This document shows, piece after piece, positions 44,523-53,479 of a DNA stretch of 64,000 nt (positions are counted from its first letter, which is position 1; the number at the start of each line of letters is the position of its first letter). Both the position numbers and the translations under genes were made by a program. Source of the DNA: Aquabacterium sp. NJ1 (GTDB lineage: Bacteria; Pseudomonadota; Gammaproteobacteria; Burkholderiales; Burkholderiaceae_C); NCBI RefSeq assembly GCF_000768065.1, contig NZ_JRKM01000001.1, positions 1,488,001 to 1,552,000 on the forward strand, read 5' to 3'. The notes beneath the pieces were generated by a model that was not told where the DNA came from, did no database searches, and saw nothing but the letters and a program-made list of their open reading frames with translations.

Positions 44523-45626
44523 ATGTACCGACGGGATATCGCTGATCAGGAAAATCAGGGCGTCGAGCCTGAAGAGGCGTCGCATGATCGCGTCCTGGAT
44601 CTCATCAATATATACGCACTGACGATTTCAGCCCTGTTTTGGGGCTATGGACTCATATGCCCCATACGGCCGACGCAGGTCCTGTTCATCAGCATGGCCT
44701 GGGGTAGCCTGCATTTGATTTTGCTGCTGCCCAAAGTGCGCAATCTCAGAAGCGTGCGCGCTCATGCCACCTTGCTTGTAACCCATGCCCACATTGCATG
44801 GGCAGCAATATTCGCCTTCCCATCAGGCTCCGGCATCCAATTCGCCTACTTTGCCACGATAGCCTATTCTTATATAGCCTTTTCTGAGCCTGGTCGGGAT
44901 AAGTGCAACGCTCACGCTGCCCTCGGTCTCTTCTTGTTCTTGTCAGTTGAGTTTGTCGGGATGGTGCCCGTCGCCACGCTTTCAAAAGAGGAGGTTTACT
45001 TTTCCGGGATTGTCAGGCTTTTTGCGTTGCCGGCAATTCTCGTATCGGTCCCCTATGTTTTTAACCGGTACACGCAGATTATTCAAAGGCAAACGGATGA
45101 GCTAAAAATTCTCGCGCACACGGACCCTTTAACAGGCGCCCTAAACAGGCGCATGCTGATGCAGCAAGCCGAGCTTCTTCGCGGCATATCATCAAGAACT
45201 GGTTGCTATTTTTCCATCCTGATTCTGGACGTTGACCACTTCAAATCCATCAATGACACCCATGGGCACCAGGCAGGGGACGACGTTCTACGGGGCATCG
45301 TACGGTTGCTCCATGCGGCTTTGCGGGAAGTAGATGTGGTTGGTCGGTATGGGGGGGAAGAGTTCTTGGTCGCGACATCACATGAGACGGAGTTGGATGG
45401 ACTCGCGATTGCTGAAAAAGTGAGAGCCTTGGTCGGCGATTCTGTTTACTCTGGCAAATTCACCCACGGACTCCGATGCACCATCAGCGTCGGCGTCTGC
45501 ACTGTAGGCAAAGTTGGCGGAACGTTGCCACAACTCATCGCCTGCGCGGACAAGGCGCTTTACGCTGCAAAGCACGGGGGACGAAACCGCTGCGTTCTTG
45601 GCTCGACAAGCGGTATACAGGTGTGA
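44523..45626 (+). CDS. Membrane diguanylate cyclase (GGDEF)
   Basis: A 367-residue protein from the ATG at 44523 (a GTG at 44490 is possible). Six hydrophobic segments occur in the first 200 residues, including LINIYALTISALFWGYGLIC and GIVRLFALPAILVSVPYVF. The GGDEF domain follows, with active-site GGEEF and an RxxD inhibitory site (REVD) five residues before it. DVDHFKSINDTHGHQAGDD is the usual metal-binding segment. It should make cyclic di-GMP with product inhibition. Divergent from the catabolic operon; it may couple substrate sensing to biofilm or attachment (inference). Confidence 0.9.
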   Translation: MYRRDIADQENQGVEPEEASHDRVLDLINIYALTISALFWGYGLICPIRPTQVLFISMAWGSLHLILLLPKVRNLRSVRAHATLLVTHAHIAWAAIFAFPSGSGIQFAYFATIAYSYIAFSEPGRDKCNAHAALGLFLFLSVEFVGMVPVATLSKEEVYFSGIVRLFALPAILVSVPYVFNRYTQIIQRQTDELKILAHTDPLTGALNRRMLMQQAELLRGISSRTGCYFSILILDVDHFKSINDTHGHQAGDDVLRGIVRLLHAALREVDVVGRYGGEEFLVATSHETELDGLAIAEKVRALVGDSVYSGKFTHGLRCTISVGVCTVGKVGGTLPQLIACADKALYAAKHGGRNRCVLGSTSGIQV

Positions 45627-45659
45627 AGCCTGCACAGCCCCCTTCCCTGGTCCCGGTTC

Positions 45660-46091
45660 CTACTCAAGTATCAGAACGACCTTCACCGTGCCATCAACCG
45701 AGGCCTTCTCCACATAGCCGATGGCGTCGGGCGTTGCGGCGATGTACTTCTTGACCTCGGCGGAGGTTGCCACCTCCCTGGGTGGCGTGGCCTTGCCCGA
45801 GAAAGTCAGTCGAGCCCAGGTGGCCTTTACTTGGGCTTGAGATCTGCTGGTCGATTTGGCATAGAACTGCTCCCGTAAAGGGCTGGACTCAGGGAGATCG
45901 ACCGGAAGGGCAGACTGTCCCGATGGAAGCAGCTGGCTCTTGCCCAGATAGATCGCGGCGACTTGCTCCGCCGTCATGGCGACCACAGGACTCTTCACAT
46001 TAACGACCACAGCCACCTGGGAAAATGAATTTGAGGCCATGCAGATGGCACCAAGAAATGCGACGCGCTTTAAAGTACGACCGAACGGCAT
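45660..46091 (-). CDS. Small PstS-like periplasmic protein
   Basis: A 143-residue exported protein: signal peptide KRVAFLGAICMASNSFSQ, then VNVKSPVVAMTAEQVAAIYL, SSPLREQFYAKSTSRSQAQV and PDAIGYVEKASVDGTVKVV. This is the short 'phosphate ABC transporter substrate-binding' family often encoded next to porins. It has one domain rather than two, so true phosphate transport is doubtful. The porin gene stop lies only 11 bases before its ATG at 46091, so they are co-transcribed. Confidence 0.78.
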   Translation of the reverse strand: MPFGRTLKRVAFLGAICMASNSFSQVAVVVNVKSPVVAMTAEQVAAIYLGKSQLLPSGQSALPVDLPESSPLREQFYAKSTSRSQAQVKATWARLTFSGKATPPREVATSAEVKKYIAATPDAIGYVEKASVDGTVKVVLILE

Positions 46092-46101
46092 TTGAGAATC
46101 C

Positions 46102-47421
46102 TTAATAAACAAAGTCCATCGAGAGGGTCAACACGTTGATGACCCTGTTTCCCGACAGGAACGCCATGCCCGTCACATTCGTGGGATCAGGGTTCAGAAA
46201 CAAGCCGTTCGAATCTTTTGGCTTCTTGATCTGGTCGAATTGCGCCTTCAAAGCCAATCCGGTTGCAAGGTCCCAACGAGCCCCCAAGGTCGTGGTGCGC
46301 TGACTTTGTCTTTGAGAATTGAGCAGGGCATCGACGCCTCCGGAAAGTTGTTGGACAGCGTCATTGAGCCCCGCCGAGGCCGTCGCAATGATCTGGATGG
46401 GGTTGACCTCTTGCTGAGAGCTCTTCAGCCTCGACCAGCCAACATATGGCGTGAAGGCCCTCACACGGTAGCCAAGGGCTGCATACCACCCGGTTGTTTT
46501 GGCGATGTAGCTTGCGGTTTTGCGTTTTGTGTATTCGAAGCTGCCTACCCAGTTATCTTCCTCATACGACAAACCCACGCCAGAGAACGTGGCCCGAACG
46601 GAATCAGGCTCAACAACACCAAGGGCACCGTCGATTTGGTCCAGCGTCGACGGACTCAGCGACTGCAGACCTGTACGCAAGGTGGCGTCATTTGAGGCAG
46701 CCACAACCTGGTCCGCCAAGGGAGACTTGACCGTCATGCGAGACTGAACATGCCCGGCTCGCACGGTGAGCCCGCTACCGATATCAGCCACAAGGTTCAA
46801 CCCCACCAGCTTCTTCAGGATCACACGATTGGGCGGAATGATGGCGGCGGCAGTGAAGTCGGCTGCGGCGCTTCCACTCCAGAGCGTCGTGGTGATGCTC
46901 GCGGGGCCCACTGCAAGTTGATATGAGGTATCGACCCCTTCAAACTGGCTGACGGGAACTTGACCATAGACATCCAAAGGCGGGCGAACAGTGAGCATGG
47001 CGTAGCCCACATCCCGCGAGTCCGAGACCATAAAGAACGGCGCGCCCATACGGCCTGCGCGAACGACCCAATTCGGGGTAGCCTGCCACTTCGCGAACAG
47101 CCACTGCGTGTCAGGGATATATTGCCCCTCGGCGTCGTACTTCATCAGCACTTGCGCCGTAGCAGAAACGCTCGAAGAAAAACTGTATGCGCCCTGCAGC
47201 GCAACCTTACTGTCCGGATTCAGGCTGGCGTGACGAGTTGCCCCCCCGCCTTGGCCGGGGTAGTTGAACATCGCGTCATCGACCGTCGTGCGGGATACGG
47301 CGACCGTCCCGAAGCCCGACAACCTGAAATTCCCATCGGGCACGCGTTGATCGGCGTGCGCCCAGTTCGAGGAAAGTGCGAGTACGAGAGCGGTAGCTAT
47401 ACGGCTCAACTTCTTGTGCAT
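46102..47421 (-). CDS. Outer-membrane porin
   Basis: A 439-residue outer-membrane beta-barrel protein from the ATG at 47421 (MHKKLSRIATALVLALSSNW), with a signal peptide cleaved after AHA. Regular alternating strands run to the end and the last residue is aromatic (LSMDFVY), the C-terminal signature for BAM insertion. The longer in-frame extension is low-complexity and unlikely. It is of the Burkholderiales gram-negative porin type, probably for uptake of a hydrophobic or anionic substrate. It precedes the small PstS-like gene with an 11-base gap. Confidence 0.82.
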   Translation of the reverse strand: MHKKLSRIATALVLALSSNWAHADQRVPDGNFRLSGFGTVAVSRTTVDDAMFNYPGQGGGATRHASLNPDSKVALQGAYSFSSSVSATAQVLMKYDAEGQYIPDTQWLFAKWQATPNWVVRAGRMGAPFFMVSDSRDVGYAMLTVRPPLDVYGQVPVSQFEGVDTSYQLAVGPASITTTLWSGSAAADFTAAAIIPPNRVILKKLVGLNLVADIGSGLTVRAGHVQSRMTVKSPLADQVVAASNDATLRTGLQSLSPSTLDQIDGALGVVEPDSVRATFSGVGLSYEEDNWVGSFEYTKRKTASYIAKTTGWYAALGYRVRAFTPYVGWSRLKSSQQEVNPIQIIATASAGLNDAVQQLSGGVDALLNSQRQSQRTTTLGARWDLATGLALKAQFDQIKKPKDSNGLFLNPDPTNVTGMAFLSGNRVINVLTLSMDFVY

Positions 47422-48963
47422 CAATGTCTCCAAGATTGCCTCTATGCCAGAAGATGGAGCGGGGATGCCGCGACCGATGAGGTTGCGGTCATTCAGTCCT
47501 GCACAACCGGACCCACCGAAGATCTTGGCCTGTGGCCACGACCGAGAGGACCGGCCGAAAAAGCCCGCTCCAGAAAACCCGATACGGCGGAGTACGACCA
47601 AACCGGGAAACGAAGATGATTTATCCCGGCTCCGCCAATCAGCAACGCAATAGAAGCCAAAGTCATTACCTGACGAGACAGTCGCCTTTTGGATACGGCA
47701 GCACACCAGCCTGACTCGGGGTCGCAAGGGCCAGCAAGAGAAGGCAACGGCGACTTCGCGCAGTCGGGACTGCAGACGGGGTGGGCGGGCTGCGCGAGTA
47801 CGGCAGCTTTCGGCGCAAGCGCGTGGGCAAAGCTGTGTTGACTCGACGAAGCGCTTCATGCTCGCGCCTGATGGGGCACCGGGGTTGAAAGCCAATCCAG
47901 TCCGCGATCACTTCTCAGACTTGCGCGTACCTCGAACCGGTGGCGTGGACCCTATTGCGCGTTGACGAGCCTGTACGGCCACGCGCCAGCATGGTGGGGT
48001 GCGCGGCAATCAAAATACTCATCGAGATGAGCGGACCCTTGGCTTAGAGGTGCTATGCCTGTTGACTGCCGCGCATCTGCATGATCTTTTAGCCGACTCC
48101 AAGTTGCAACAACCTTTGGAGCCAAGTGTTTGATCGTCGAGCCAACTTTTGTGCCCGTTATTCATGCACAACAAACCTTCCTCGACCTCGGCCCACACAC
48201 GCGGTACCTCGCCGCCGGTGCGTGTACCTTCGGGTGTGTCGCCAAGGCTTGACCGACGGCTTGAGGGCGACGAAGTCGAGGCCATGCATGTCGCTAATTG
48301 GGTCGGTAGCTGTCGCTCGTTGAGCCTCTGCCAAAAGACCGCACCCAGCCTGTAGCCGAGATTGATCTAGTTGCTGAGACCTGCTTGAGGCTGAGGTGAG
48401 AGGTTCACGGCCAAAAACCCCAACGACAGGGGGACAAATGCATCCGACGTTGCCAACAATCGGAGCTCGCGCGACCGCTTAGCACCTAGCATCGGTCGTT
48501 CGAACGTCGTCAGCCGATGGAGTGATCCAAAGCACCTTGCTCGCTCGCGGCGTTAGTAAAGGTCCGTCCAAAGTGAAACCTGCAGCGCTTCTCAGCGCGA
48601 AGCGATGTCTCTGGCTTGTGGGGCGGCAACACCAGGCCCCAGGAAGGGGAGCGCTCATCCCGCAGCGCTCACCACCATCACACACTCTCCGAATTCACTA
48701 GCCGAGAGCGGCGAGCCAAGTAGGCCGTTTCAGCAGTTTCACACTATGAACGCCGTATGCGTGCCATAAGGGCGTAATTTTTTATGTCGTACCAATAGCC
48801 TGCTCCGCCCTTCAAAAGCAGAGTGTCCCTAGGGAAACGCCAGAAAGTTCAAGAATGAATGAACAAAAGTTCAAGAATGAACGGCGTTCGACACAAGTAC
48901 CTGTGAAGGTTGATGCAGCCTCCAGCCCCCAAAAAACCTCAAAACCACCGGAACTTTTCGGTC
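47422..48963. other. Gene-poor region between the porin and rpoH
   Basis: About 1.5 kb with no gene I can support. Frames up to 88 codons on both strands lack family features. Towards its right end lie the IS-end-like repeats at 48829-48883. The loss of coding structure and the repeats suggest a decayed mobile-element border next to the conserved core. Confidence 0.45.
48829..48883. repeat. IS-end-like repeat cluster, right copy
   Basis: CTAGGGAAA at 48829 is followed by GTTCAAGAATGAATGAACAA at 48847-48866 and GTTCAAGAATGAACG at 48869-48883. Prefix, 20-mer and 15-mer are identical to those at 22229-22338 and in the same orientation, but here the two repeats are almost adjacent. The distance between the 20-mers is 26,601 bases. 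No transposase lies beside it. Confidence 0.7.
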
Positions 48964-48990
48964 TTAGCACTCTCTGAGCAAGAGTGCTAA
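48964..48990 (+). promoter_or_regulatory. CIRCE element (HrcA operator) upstream of rpoH
   Basis: A perfect CIRCE: TTAGCACTC (48964-48972), nine-base spacer (48973-48981), GAGTGCTAA (48982-48990). HrcA binds this operator and represses heat-shock genes. It lies 33 bases before the chosen rpoH start, so HrcA would control sigma-32 directly. Confidence 0.95.
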
Positions 48991-49023
48991 TATGTTCTGA
49001 GAAGGATGCACGAAAGGACCACC

Positions 49024-49950
49024 ATGACCTTGACCACTGCCATCGCTACCCGTGACCCCTGGAGTGTGGTGCCCTCGCTGGGCAACCTGGACGCCTATAT
49101 CCGTTCGGTGCAGGCCATCCCCATGCTGGAGGCCTCGGAGGAGCAGGCGCTGGCCCGGCGTCTGCGTGACCAGCAGGATCTGCAGGCGGCCTCGCGCCTG
49201 GTGCTGTCCCACCTGCGCCTGGTGGTGTCCATCTCGCGCCAGTACATGGGCTACGGCCTGCCGCAGGGCGATCTGATCCAGGAAGGCAACGTTGGCCTGA
49301 TGAAAGCCGTCAAGCGCTTCGACCCCGATCAGGGCGTGCGCCTGGTGAGCTACGCCATGCACTGGATCAAGGCCGAAATCCACGAATACATCCTCAAGAA
49401 CTGGCGCATGGTCAAGGTCGCCACGACCAAGGCCCAGCGCAAGCTGTTCTTCAACCTGCGCTCGATGAAGCACCAGTTCAAGGGCGAAGACGGCAACGAC
49501 CACGTGGGCCGTGCCGGCCTGAGCGAAGCGGAAATCCACCGCGTTGCCCAGGAGCTGGATGTGCGCCCCGAGGATGTCATCGAGATGGAAACGCGCATGG
49601 CCGGTGGCGATGTGGCCCTGGAAGCCCCTTCTGACGAGGAGCACGAAGGCGTTGTGTCCCCTCTGACCTACCTGGCCGACGAGGTGCACGAGCCCACCCG
49701 CGTGATCGAATCGCACCGCCGTGACTGGCTGGCCAGCGATGGCATCAGCATGGCGCTGGACCAGCTGGACGAACGCAGTCGCCGCATCGTGGAAGAACGC
49801 TGGCTCAAGGTCAATGACGACGGCTCCGGCGGCATGACCCTGCACGACCTGGCCGCGGTCTACGGCGTCAGCGCCGAACGCATCCGCCAGATCGAAGTGG
49901 CCGCCATGAAGAAGATGCGCAAGGCCCTGAGCGAGACGGTTGACGCCTGA
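49024..49950 (+). CDS. rpoH: Heat-shock sigma factor RpoH (sigma-32)
   Basis: A 308-residue sigma-70-family factor. Region 2 contains LVVSISRQYMGYGLPQGDLI and LVSYAMHWIKAEIHEYILKN. It is followed by the RpoH box QRKLFFNLRSMK, diagnostic of sigma-32, and region 4 at the end (LHDLAAVYGVSAERIRQIEV). It directs RNA polymerase to heat-shock promoters. I prefer the ATG at 49024, which has GGACCACC upstream; an ATG at 49006 would add six residues but has its AAGG too close. The CIRCE operator just upstream places it under HrcA. Convergent with the HAD gene. Confidence 0.95.
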   Translation: MTLTTAIATRDPWSVVPSLGNLDAYIRSVQAIPMLEASEEQALARRLRDQQDLQAASRLVLSHLRLVVSISRQYMGYGLPQGDLIQEGNVGLMKAVKRFDPDQGVRLVSYAMHWIKAEIHEYILKNWRMVKVATTKAQRKLFFNLRSMKHQFKGEDGNDHVGRAGLSEAEIHRVAQELDVRPEDVIEMETRMAGGDVALEAPSDEEHEGVVSPLTYLADEVHEPTRVIESHRRDWLASDGISMALDQLDERSRRIVEERWLKVNDDGSGGMTLHDLAAVYGVSAERIRQIEVAAMKKMRKALSETVDA

Positions 49951-49978
49951 TCAAGGCCTCACAGGCCCGGTCTGGGGT

Positions 49979-50623
49979 TCACAACCAGCCCAGCTCCGCC
50001 AGTTCGGCGCGGCACTGTGCCGCATCCTGAAATTGAACGGCCCGCCACCCCAGTGAGCGGGCCGTTTTGATGTTGTGCACGTTATCGTCAATGAAGACGG
50101 TGCGCTCGGGCGCCACGCCGAATTTGTCCGCTGCCGTATGGAAGATGTCGGCATTGGGTTTGATCTGGCTGACATCACACGAGAAAACGCCGGAAATGAA
50201 TCGATCCAGGAAGGCGTGCTCGCGCTGCAGGAACTCGGCGTAGGGCCGCGGCATGTTCGACAGGAAGTACAGCGGCATGCCGGATTCGGCCAGCTCATGC
50301 AGCCAGGCCACGGTGTCGGCCATGGGTGCCAGGTGCGGCGGGATGGCGGCCATCAGACTGTGCACGTCCTGCGCTGCCAGGCCGGTGCGCTCGGCGATCC
50401 GGTCCCGGGTTTGATCCCAGGTGAGCGCACCACGGTCGAACTCGGACCAGTCACTGCCCGGCACGAAGGACTGGAACACGTCGGCAGCCAGGCCCAGCGC
50501 CTGTTCGTCATCACGTGCCAGGTGGGGCAGCACCGACTGGATCAGGCGGGTCGGCTGCCAGTTGAACAGCACCCCACCGAAATCAAACACCACGGCTTGC
50601 GGTGGGACTTTGTCTTGCGCCAT
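49979..50623 (-). CDS. HAD-superfamily hydrolase
   Basis: A 214-residue HAD phosphatase-like protein from the ATG at 50623. Motif I is VVFDFGGVLFNW, motif II YFLSNMPRPYAEF, and the C-terminal motif FIDDNVHNIKTARSLGW supplies Lys and Asp. It is close to the YihX/GPP type that acts on sugar phosphates such as glucose-1-phosphate. It lies 48 bases after pgi in the same direction, in keeping with a sugar-phosphate role (inference). A TTG at 50638 is a weaker start. Confidence 0.86.
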   Translation of the reverse strand: MAQDKVPPQAVVFDFGGVLFNWQPTRLIQSVLPHLARDDEQALGLAADVFQSFVPGSDWSEFDRGALTWDQTRDRIAERTGLAAQDVHSLMAAIPPHLAPMADTVAWLHELAESGMPLYFLSNMPRPYAEFLQREHAFLDRFISGVFSCDVSQIKPNADIFHTAADKFGVAPERTVFIDDNVHNIKTARSLGWRAVQFQDAAQCRAELAELGWL

Positions 50624-50671
50624 GGCGGGATCTTTCAAAGGCTGAAGCGAGAGGGCTGGGAGAGGCGCCAG

Positions 50672-52312
50672 TCAGCGCAAGCGCGCGATCATGGCTGCTG
50701 TCGCGGCATCCAGCCCGGCCGTGTCGCCCGAGCACAGACGCGGCAGCAAGTCCTTGCACAAGGCCTTGCCCAGCTCCACGCCCCACTGGTCGAATGAGTT
50801 GATGCCCCACAGGGCGCCGCTCACAAAGGTGCGGTGCTCGTACAGGACCACCAGGGCGCCCAGCGAACGGGGCGTCACCTCGTCCATCAACAGCGTCAGG
50901 CTCGGGCGGTTGCCCGGGAAGGTGCGGTGTTTGGCGATGGCTTCGGCGGGCATGTCAGGCGCCGCCGTGGGCACGGCCTCACCCAAGGCTTCCTCGGCTG
51001 TCTTGCCCCACATCAGCGCCTGCGCCTGGGCCAGGCCATTGGCCAGCAGCATGTGGTGCTGCTGGTCCAGCAAGGCGCGCAAGGCCGGCGTCATGCTGCC
51101 CGGTGCGCGGTAACTGGGCTGACGCACCAGCAGGAACTCGACCGGGACGACGTCGGTGCCCTGGTGCAGCATCTGGAAAAAGGCGTGCTGGCCGTTCGTG
51201 CCGGCCTCGCCCCACAGCACGTCGCTGGTGCCAAACGGCAGCGGCGCGCCCTGGGCGTCCACCCGCTTGCCATTGCTCTCCATCACCAGTTGCTGCAGGT
51301 AGGCCGGCAGGCGGCGCAGGCCATGGTGGTAAGGCACCACGCAGCGGCTGCTGTAGCCCTTGAAGTTGCGATACCAGACGTCCATCAGGCCCAGCAGCAC
51401 CGGCAGGTTGTGCGCGAGCGAGGTCTGGGCAAAGTGCTCGTCCATGGCGTGGCCGCCGGCCAGCATCGCGTGGAAGTTGCTGCTGCCCAGCGCCAGCGCA
51501 ATGGGCAGGCCGATGGCCGACCACATGGAAAAACGCCCGCCCACCCAGTCCCAGAAACCAAAAGTCTGGGTGATGCCAAACGCCGCAGCCGCTTCGACAT
51601 TGGTGGTGGTGGCCACGAAATGGCGGGCGATATCGGTGCCGCCGTGATCGGCGAACCACTGGCGTGCCGCCACGGCATTGGCCATGGTTTCCTGCGTCGT
51701 GAACGTCTTGGAGGCGATCACGAACAGCGTGTGCTCAGGGCGCACTTTGCGCAGCACGCTGGCCAGGTCCTGCCCATCCGCGTTGGACACAAAATGGAAA
51801 TTCAGCCCCGGGTGCACGAAAGCGTCCAGCGCCGGCACCACCATTTGCGGGCCCAGGTCCGAGCCGCCGATGCCAATGTTGACCACATCCGTGATCTGCC
51901 CCGGCGCCGTGCCACCAGCCGTCGTGCGCACGTTCTCGACAAAGGCCAGCATGCGGTCCAGCACGTCGTGCACCTGCTGGCTGTGGGGGCCCTGCCCACG
52001 CGGGGCGCGCAGGGCCGTGTGCAGCACCGCGCGGCCTTCGGTGGTGTTCATTACCTCGCCCGCCATCATGGCGTCACGCCGGGCTTCCAGGCCGCATTCG
52101 CGCGCCAGATCCAGCAGGTGCCGCAAGGTGGCGACGTCCCAGTGCACGCGAGACAGGTCACCGAACACCTCCGGCGCCTGAATGCCCAGGCGCTGGACGC
52201 GGTCAGGGTTGTCGGCGAACACCTGGCGCAGGTCCAGATCACGCCCATGGGCCTCGAAATGGCCGCTCAGGGCCGACCAGGCCACTGTCTGATCACAACG
52301 CGGGAAAGCCAT
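50672..52312 (-). CDS. pgi: Glucose-6-phosphate isomerase
   Basis: A 546-residue phosphoglucose isomerase. Signature segments include NIGIGGSDLGPQMV, VSNADGQDLASVL, and the C-terminal INSFDQWGVELGKALCKDLL with catalytic Lys. VIASKTFTTQETMAN binds substrate. It interconverts glucose-6-phosphate and fructose-6-phosphate in the cytoplasm. The ATG at 52312 lies 11 bases after the tal stop, so tal and pgi are co-transcribed. Confidence 0.96.
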   Translation of the reverse strand: MAFPRCDQTVAWSALSGHFEAHGRDLDLRQVFADNPDRVQRLGIQAPEVFGDLSRVHWDVATLRHLLDLARECGLEARRDAMMAGEVMNTTEGRAVLHTALRAPRGQGPHSQQVHDVLDRMLAFVENVRTTAGGTAPGQITDVVNIGIGGSDLGPQMVVPALDAFVHPGLNFHFVSNADGQDLASVLRKVRPEHTLFVIASKTFTTQETMANAVAARQWFADHGGTDIARHFVATTTNVEAAAAFGITQTFGFWDWVGGRFSMWSAIGLPIALALGSSNFHAMLAGGHAMDEHFAQTSLAHNLPVLLGLMDVWYRNFKGYSSRCVVPYHHGLRRLPAYLQQLVMESNGKRVDAQGAPLPFGTSDVLWGEAGTNGQHAFFQMLHQGTDVVPVEFLLVRQPSYRAPGSMTPALRALLDQQHHMLLANGLAQAQALMWGKTAEEALGEAVPTAAPDMPAEAIAKHRTFPGNRPSLTLLMDEVTPRSLGALVVLYEHRTFVSGALWGINSFDQWGVELGKALCKDLLPRLCSGDTAGLDAATAAMIARLR

Positions 52313-52323
52313 GGCGCCTGGCG

Positions 52324-53280
52324 TCAACGTTGCGCCTCGATGAGGGCGTCCAGCTTGCCGGCATCCACCGCGAACAGGCGGATGCCCTCAGCCAGCTTCT
52401 CGGTGGCCATGGCGTCCTCGTTGAGGGCATAGCGGAAGGCGGCTTCGCTCAACGGCGCTTCGGGCGCCACCACGCTGGTGGCCGGCACCAGGCGACGCAC
52501 CACGGGCTGGGCTTCCCCATCGGCAGCCTGCAACTGGACCAGCAGATCGGGGCTGATGGTCAGCAGGTCACAACCGGCCAATGCCAGGATCTGCCCCACA
52601 TTGCGGAAGCTCGCGCCCATGACTTCGGTGCGCACACCGTGCTGCTTGTAGTACTCGTAGATGCGCGCCACAGACTTCACGCCGGGGTCATTCACACCGG
52701 CGTTGGCCGCCTCGTCCCACTGGGCGCCGGCTGTCTTCTTGTACCAGTCGTAGATGCGGCCCACAAAAGGCGAGATCAGCTGCACCTTGGCATCGCCACA
52801 AGCACGGGCCTGCGCGAACGCGAACAACAGCGTCAGGTTGCAGCGGATGCCTTCCTGCTCCAGCGCCCGGGCGGCCTGAATGCCCTCCCAGGTGGCCGCG
52901 ACCTTGATCAGCACGCGGTTGCGCGGGATACCGGCGGCCTCATACAGGCCGATGATGCGGCGCGCGCGCTCGATGGTGGCAGGCGTATCAAAGCTCAGGC
53001 GGGCATCCACCTCGGTGGAGACACGACCGGGCACCACCTTGAGGATTTCCAGGCCAAAACGAACCAGCACGTGGTCCACGATGGTGGCCAGCGACTCGCC
53101 ACGGTGTGCCGCCACGGTATCGGCCAGCAAGGGCGCGTAATCAGGCTTCTGGACCGCCTTGAGGATCAGCGAAGGGTTGGTGGTCGCATCCTGCGGGGTG
53201 AACTGGGCCAGTTGCTTGAAGTCGCCGGTGTCGGCCACCACGGTGGTGCAGGCCTTGAGCTGATCGAGTTGCGAAGTCAT
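52324..53280 (-). CDS. tal: Transaldolase
   Basis: A 318-residue class I transaldolase from the ATG at 53280 ([20 protein letters not shown]). TTNPSLIL near residue 35, the Schiff-base Lys in [13 protein letters not shown], and [14 protein letters not shown] are visible. It transfers dihydroxyacetone units between sedoheptulose-7-phosphate and glyceraldehyde-3-phosphate in the non-oxidative pentose phosphate pathway. Divergent from zwf over 199 bases, and followed by pgi. Confidence 0.96.
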   Translation of the reverse strand: MTSQLDQLKACTTVVADTGDFKQLAQFTPQDATTNPSLILKAVQKPDYAPLLADTVAAHRGESLATIVDHVLVRFGLEILKVVPGRVSTEVDARLSFDTPATIERARRIIGLYEAAGIPRNRVLIKVAATWEGIQAARALEQEGIRCNLTLLFAFAQARACGDAKVQLISPFVGRIYDWYKKTAGAQWDEAANAGVNDPGVKSVARIYEYYKQHGVRTEVMGASFRNVGQILALAGCDLLTISPDLLVQLQAADGEAQPVVRRLVPATSVVAPEAPLSEAAFRYALNEDAMATEKLAEGIRLFAVDAGKLDALIEAQR

Positions 53281-53479
53281 GTTGGTGTCGAATCTGCAAA
53301 ACGGATTCGGTTGGTTTCTTGTAGGCGTGACAAAAATACACCGGCGAAACCCATGCTGAATAATCAGACTGCCGCCGTGGAATTGCCTTATTGTTGCCTT
53401 TATTCTGAGTCCAATTTGATGACAAAGTTCAGGCTTCCCCCCAAGCGAATAGCCGGCCTGACCATTTTTTGCAACTCGC
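53281..53479. promoter_or_regulatory. Divergent promoter region tal / zwf
   Basis: This 199-base A/T-richer spacer must contain promoters for both tal-pgi and zwf. A TGTA/TACA pair near 53321-53342 is not the HexR consensus. No operator is assigned. Confidence 0.4.

Noticed and set aside
48019-48285. 88-codon minus-strand frame
   Set aside because: Low-complexity Ser/Arg-rich start and no domain.
48964-49845. Minus-strand frame opposite rpoH
   Set aside because: Antisense shadow; RpoH box is on the plus strand.
50834-52432. Plus-strand frame of 532 codons over pgi
   Set aside because: Antisense shadow; pgi motifs are unambiguous on the minus strand.
53321-53342. Possible HexR operator TGTA...TACA in the tal/zwf spacer
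   Set aside because: Spacing and centre do not match the HexR consensus.
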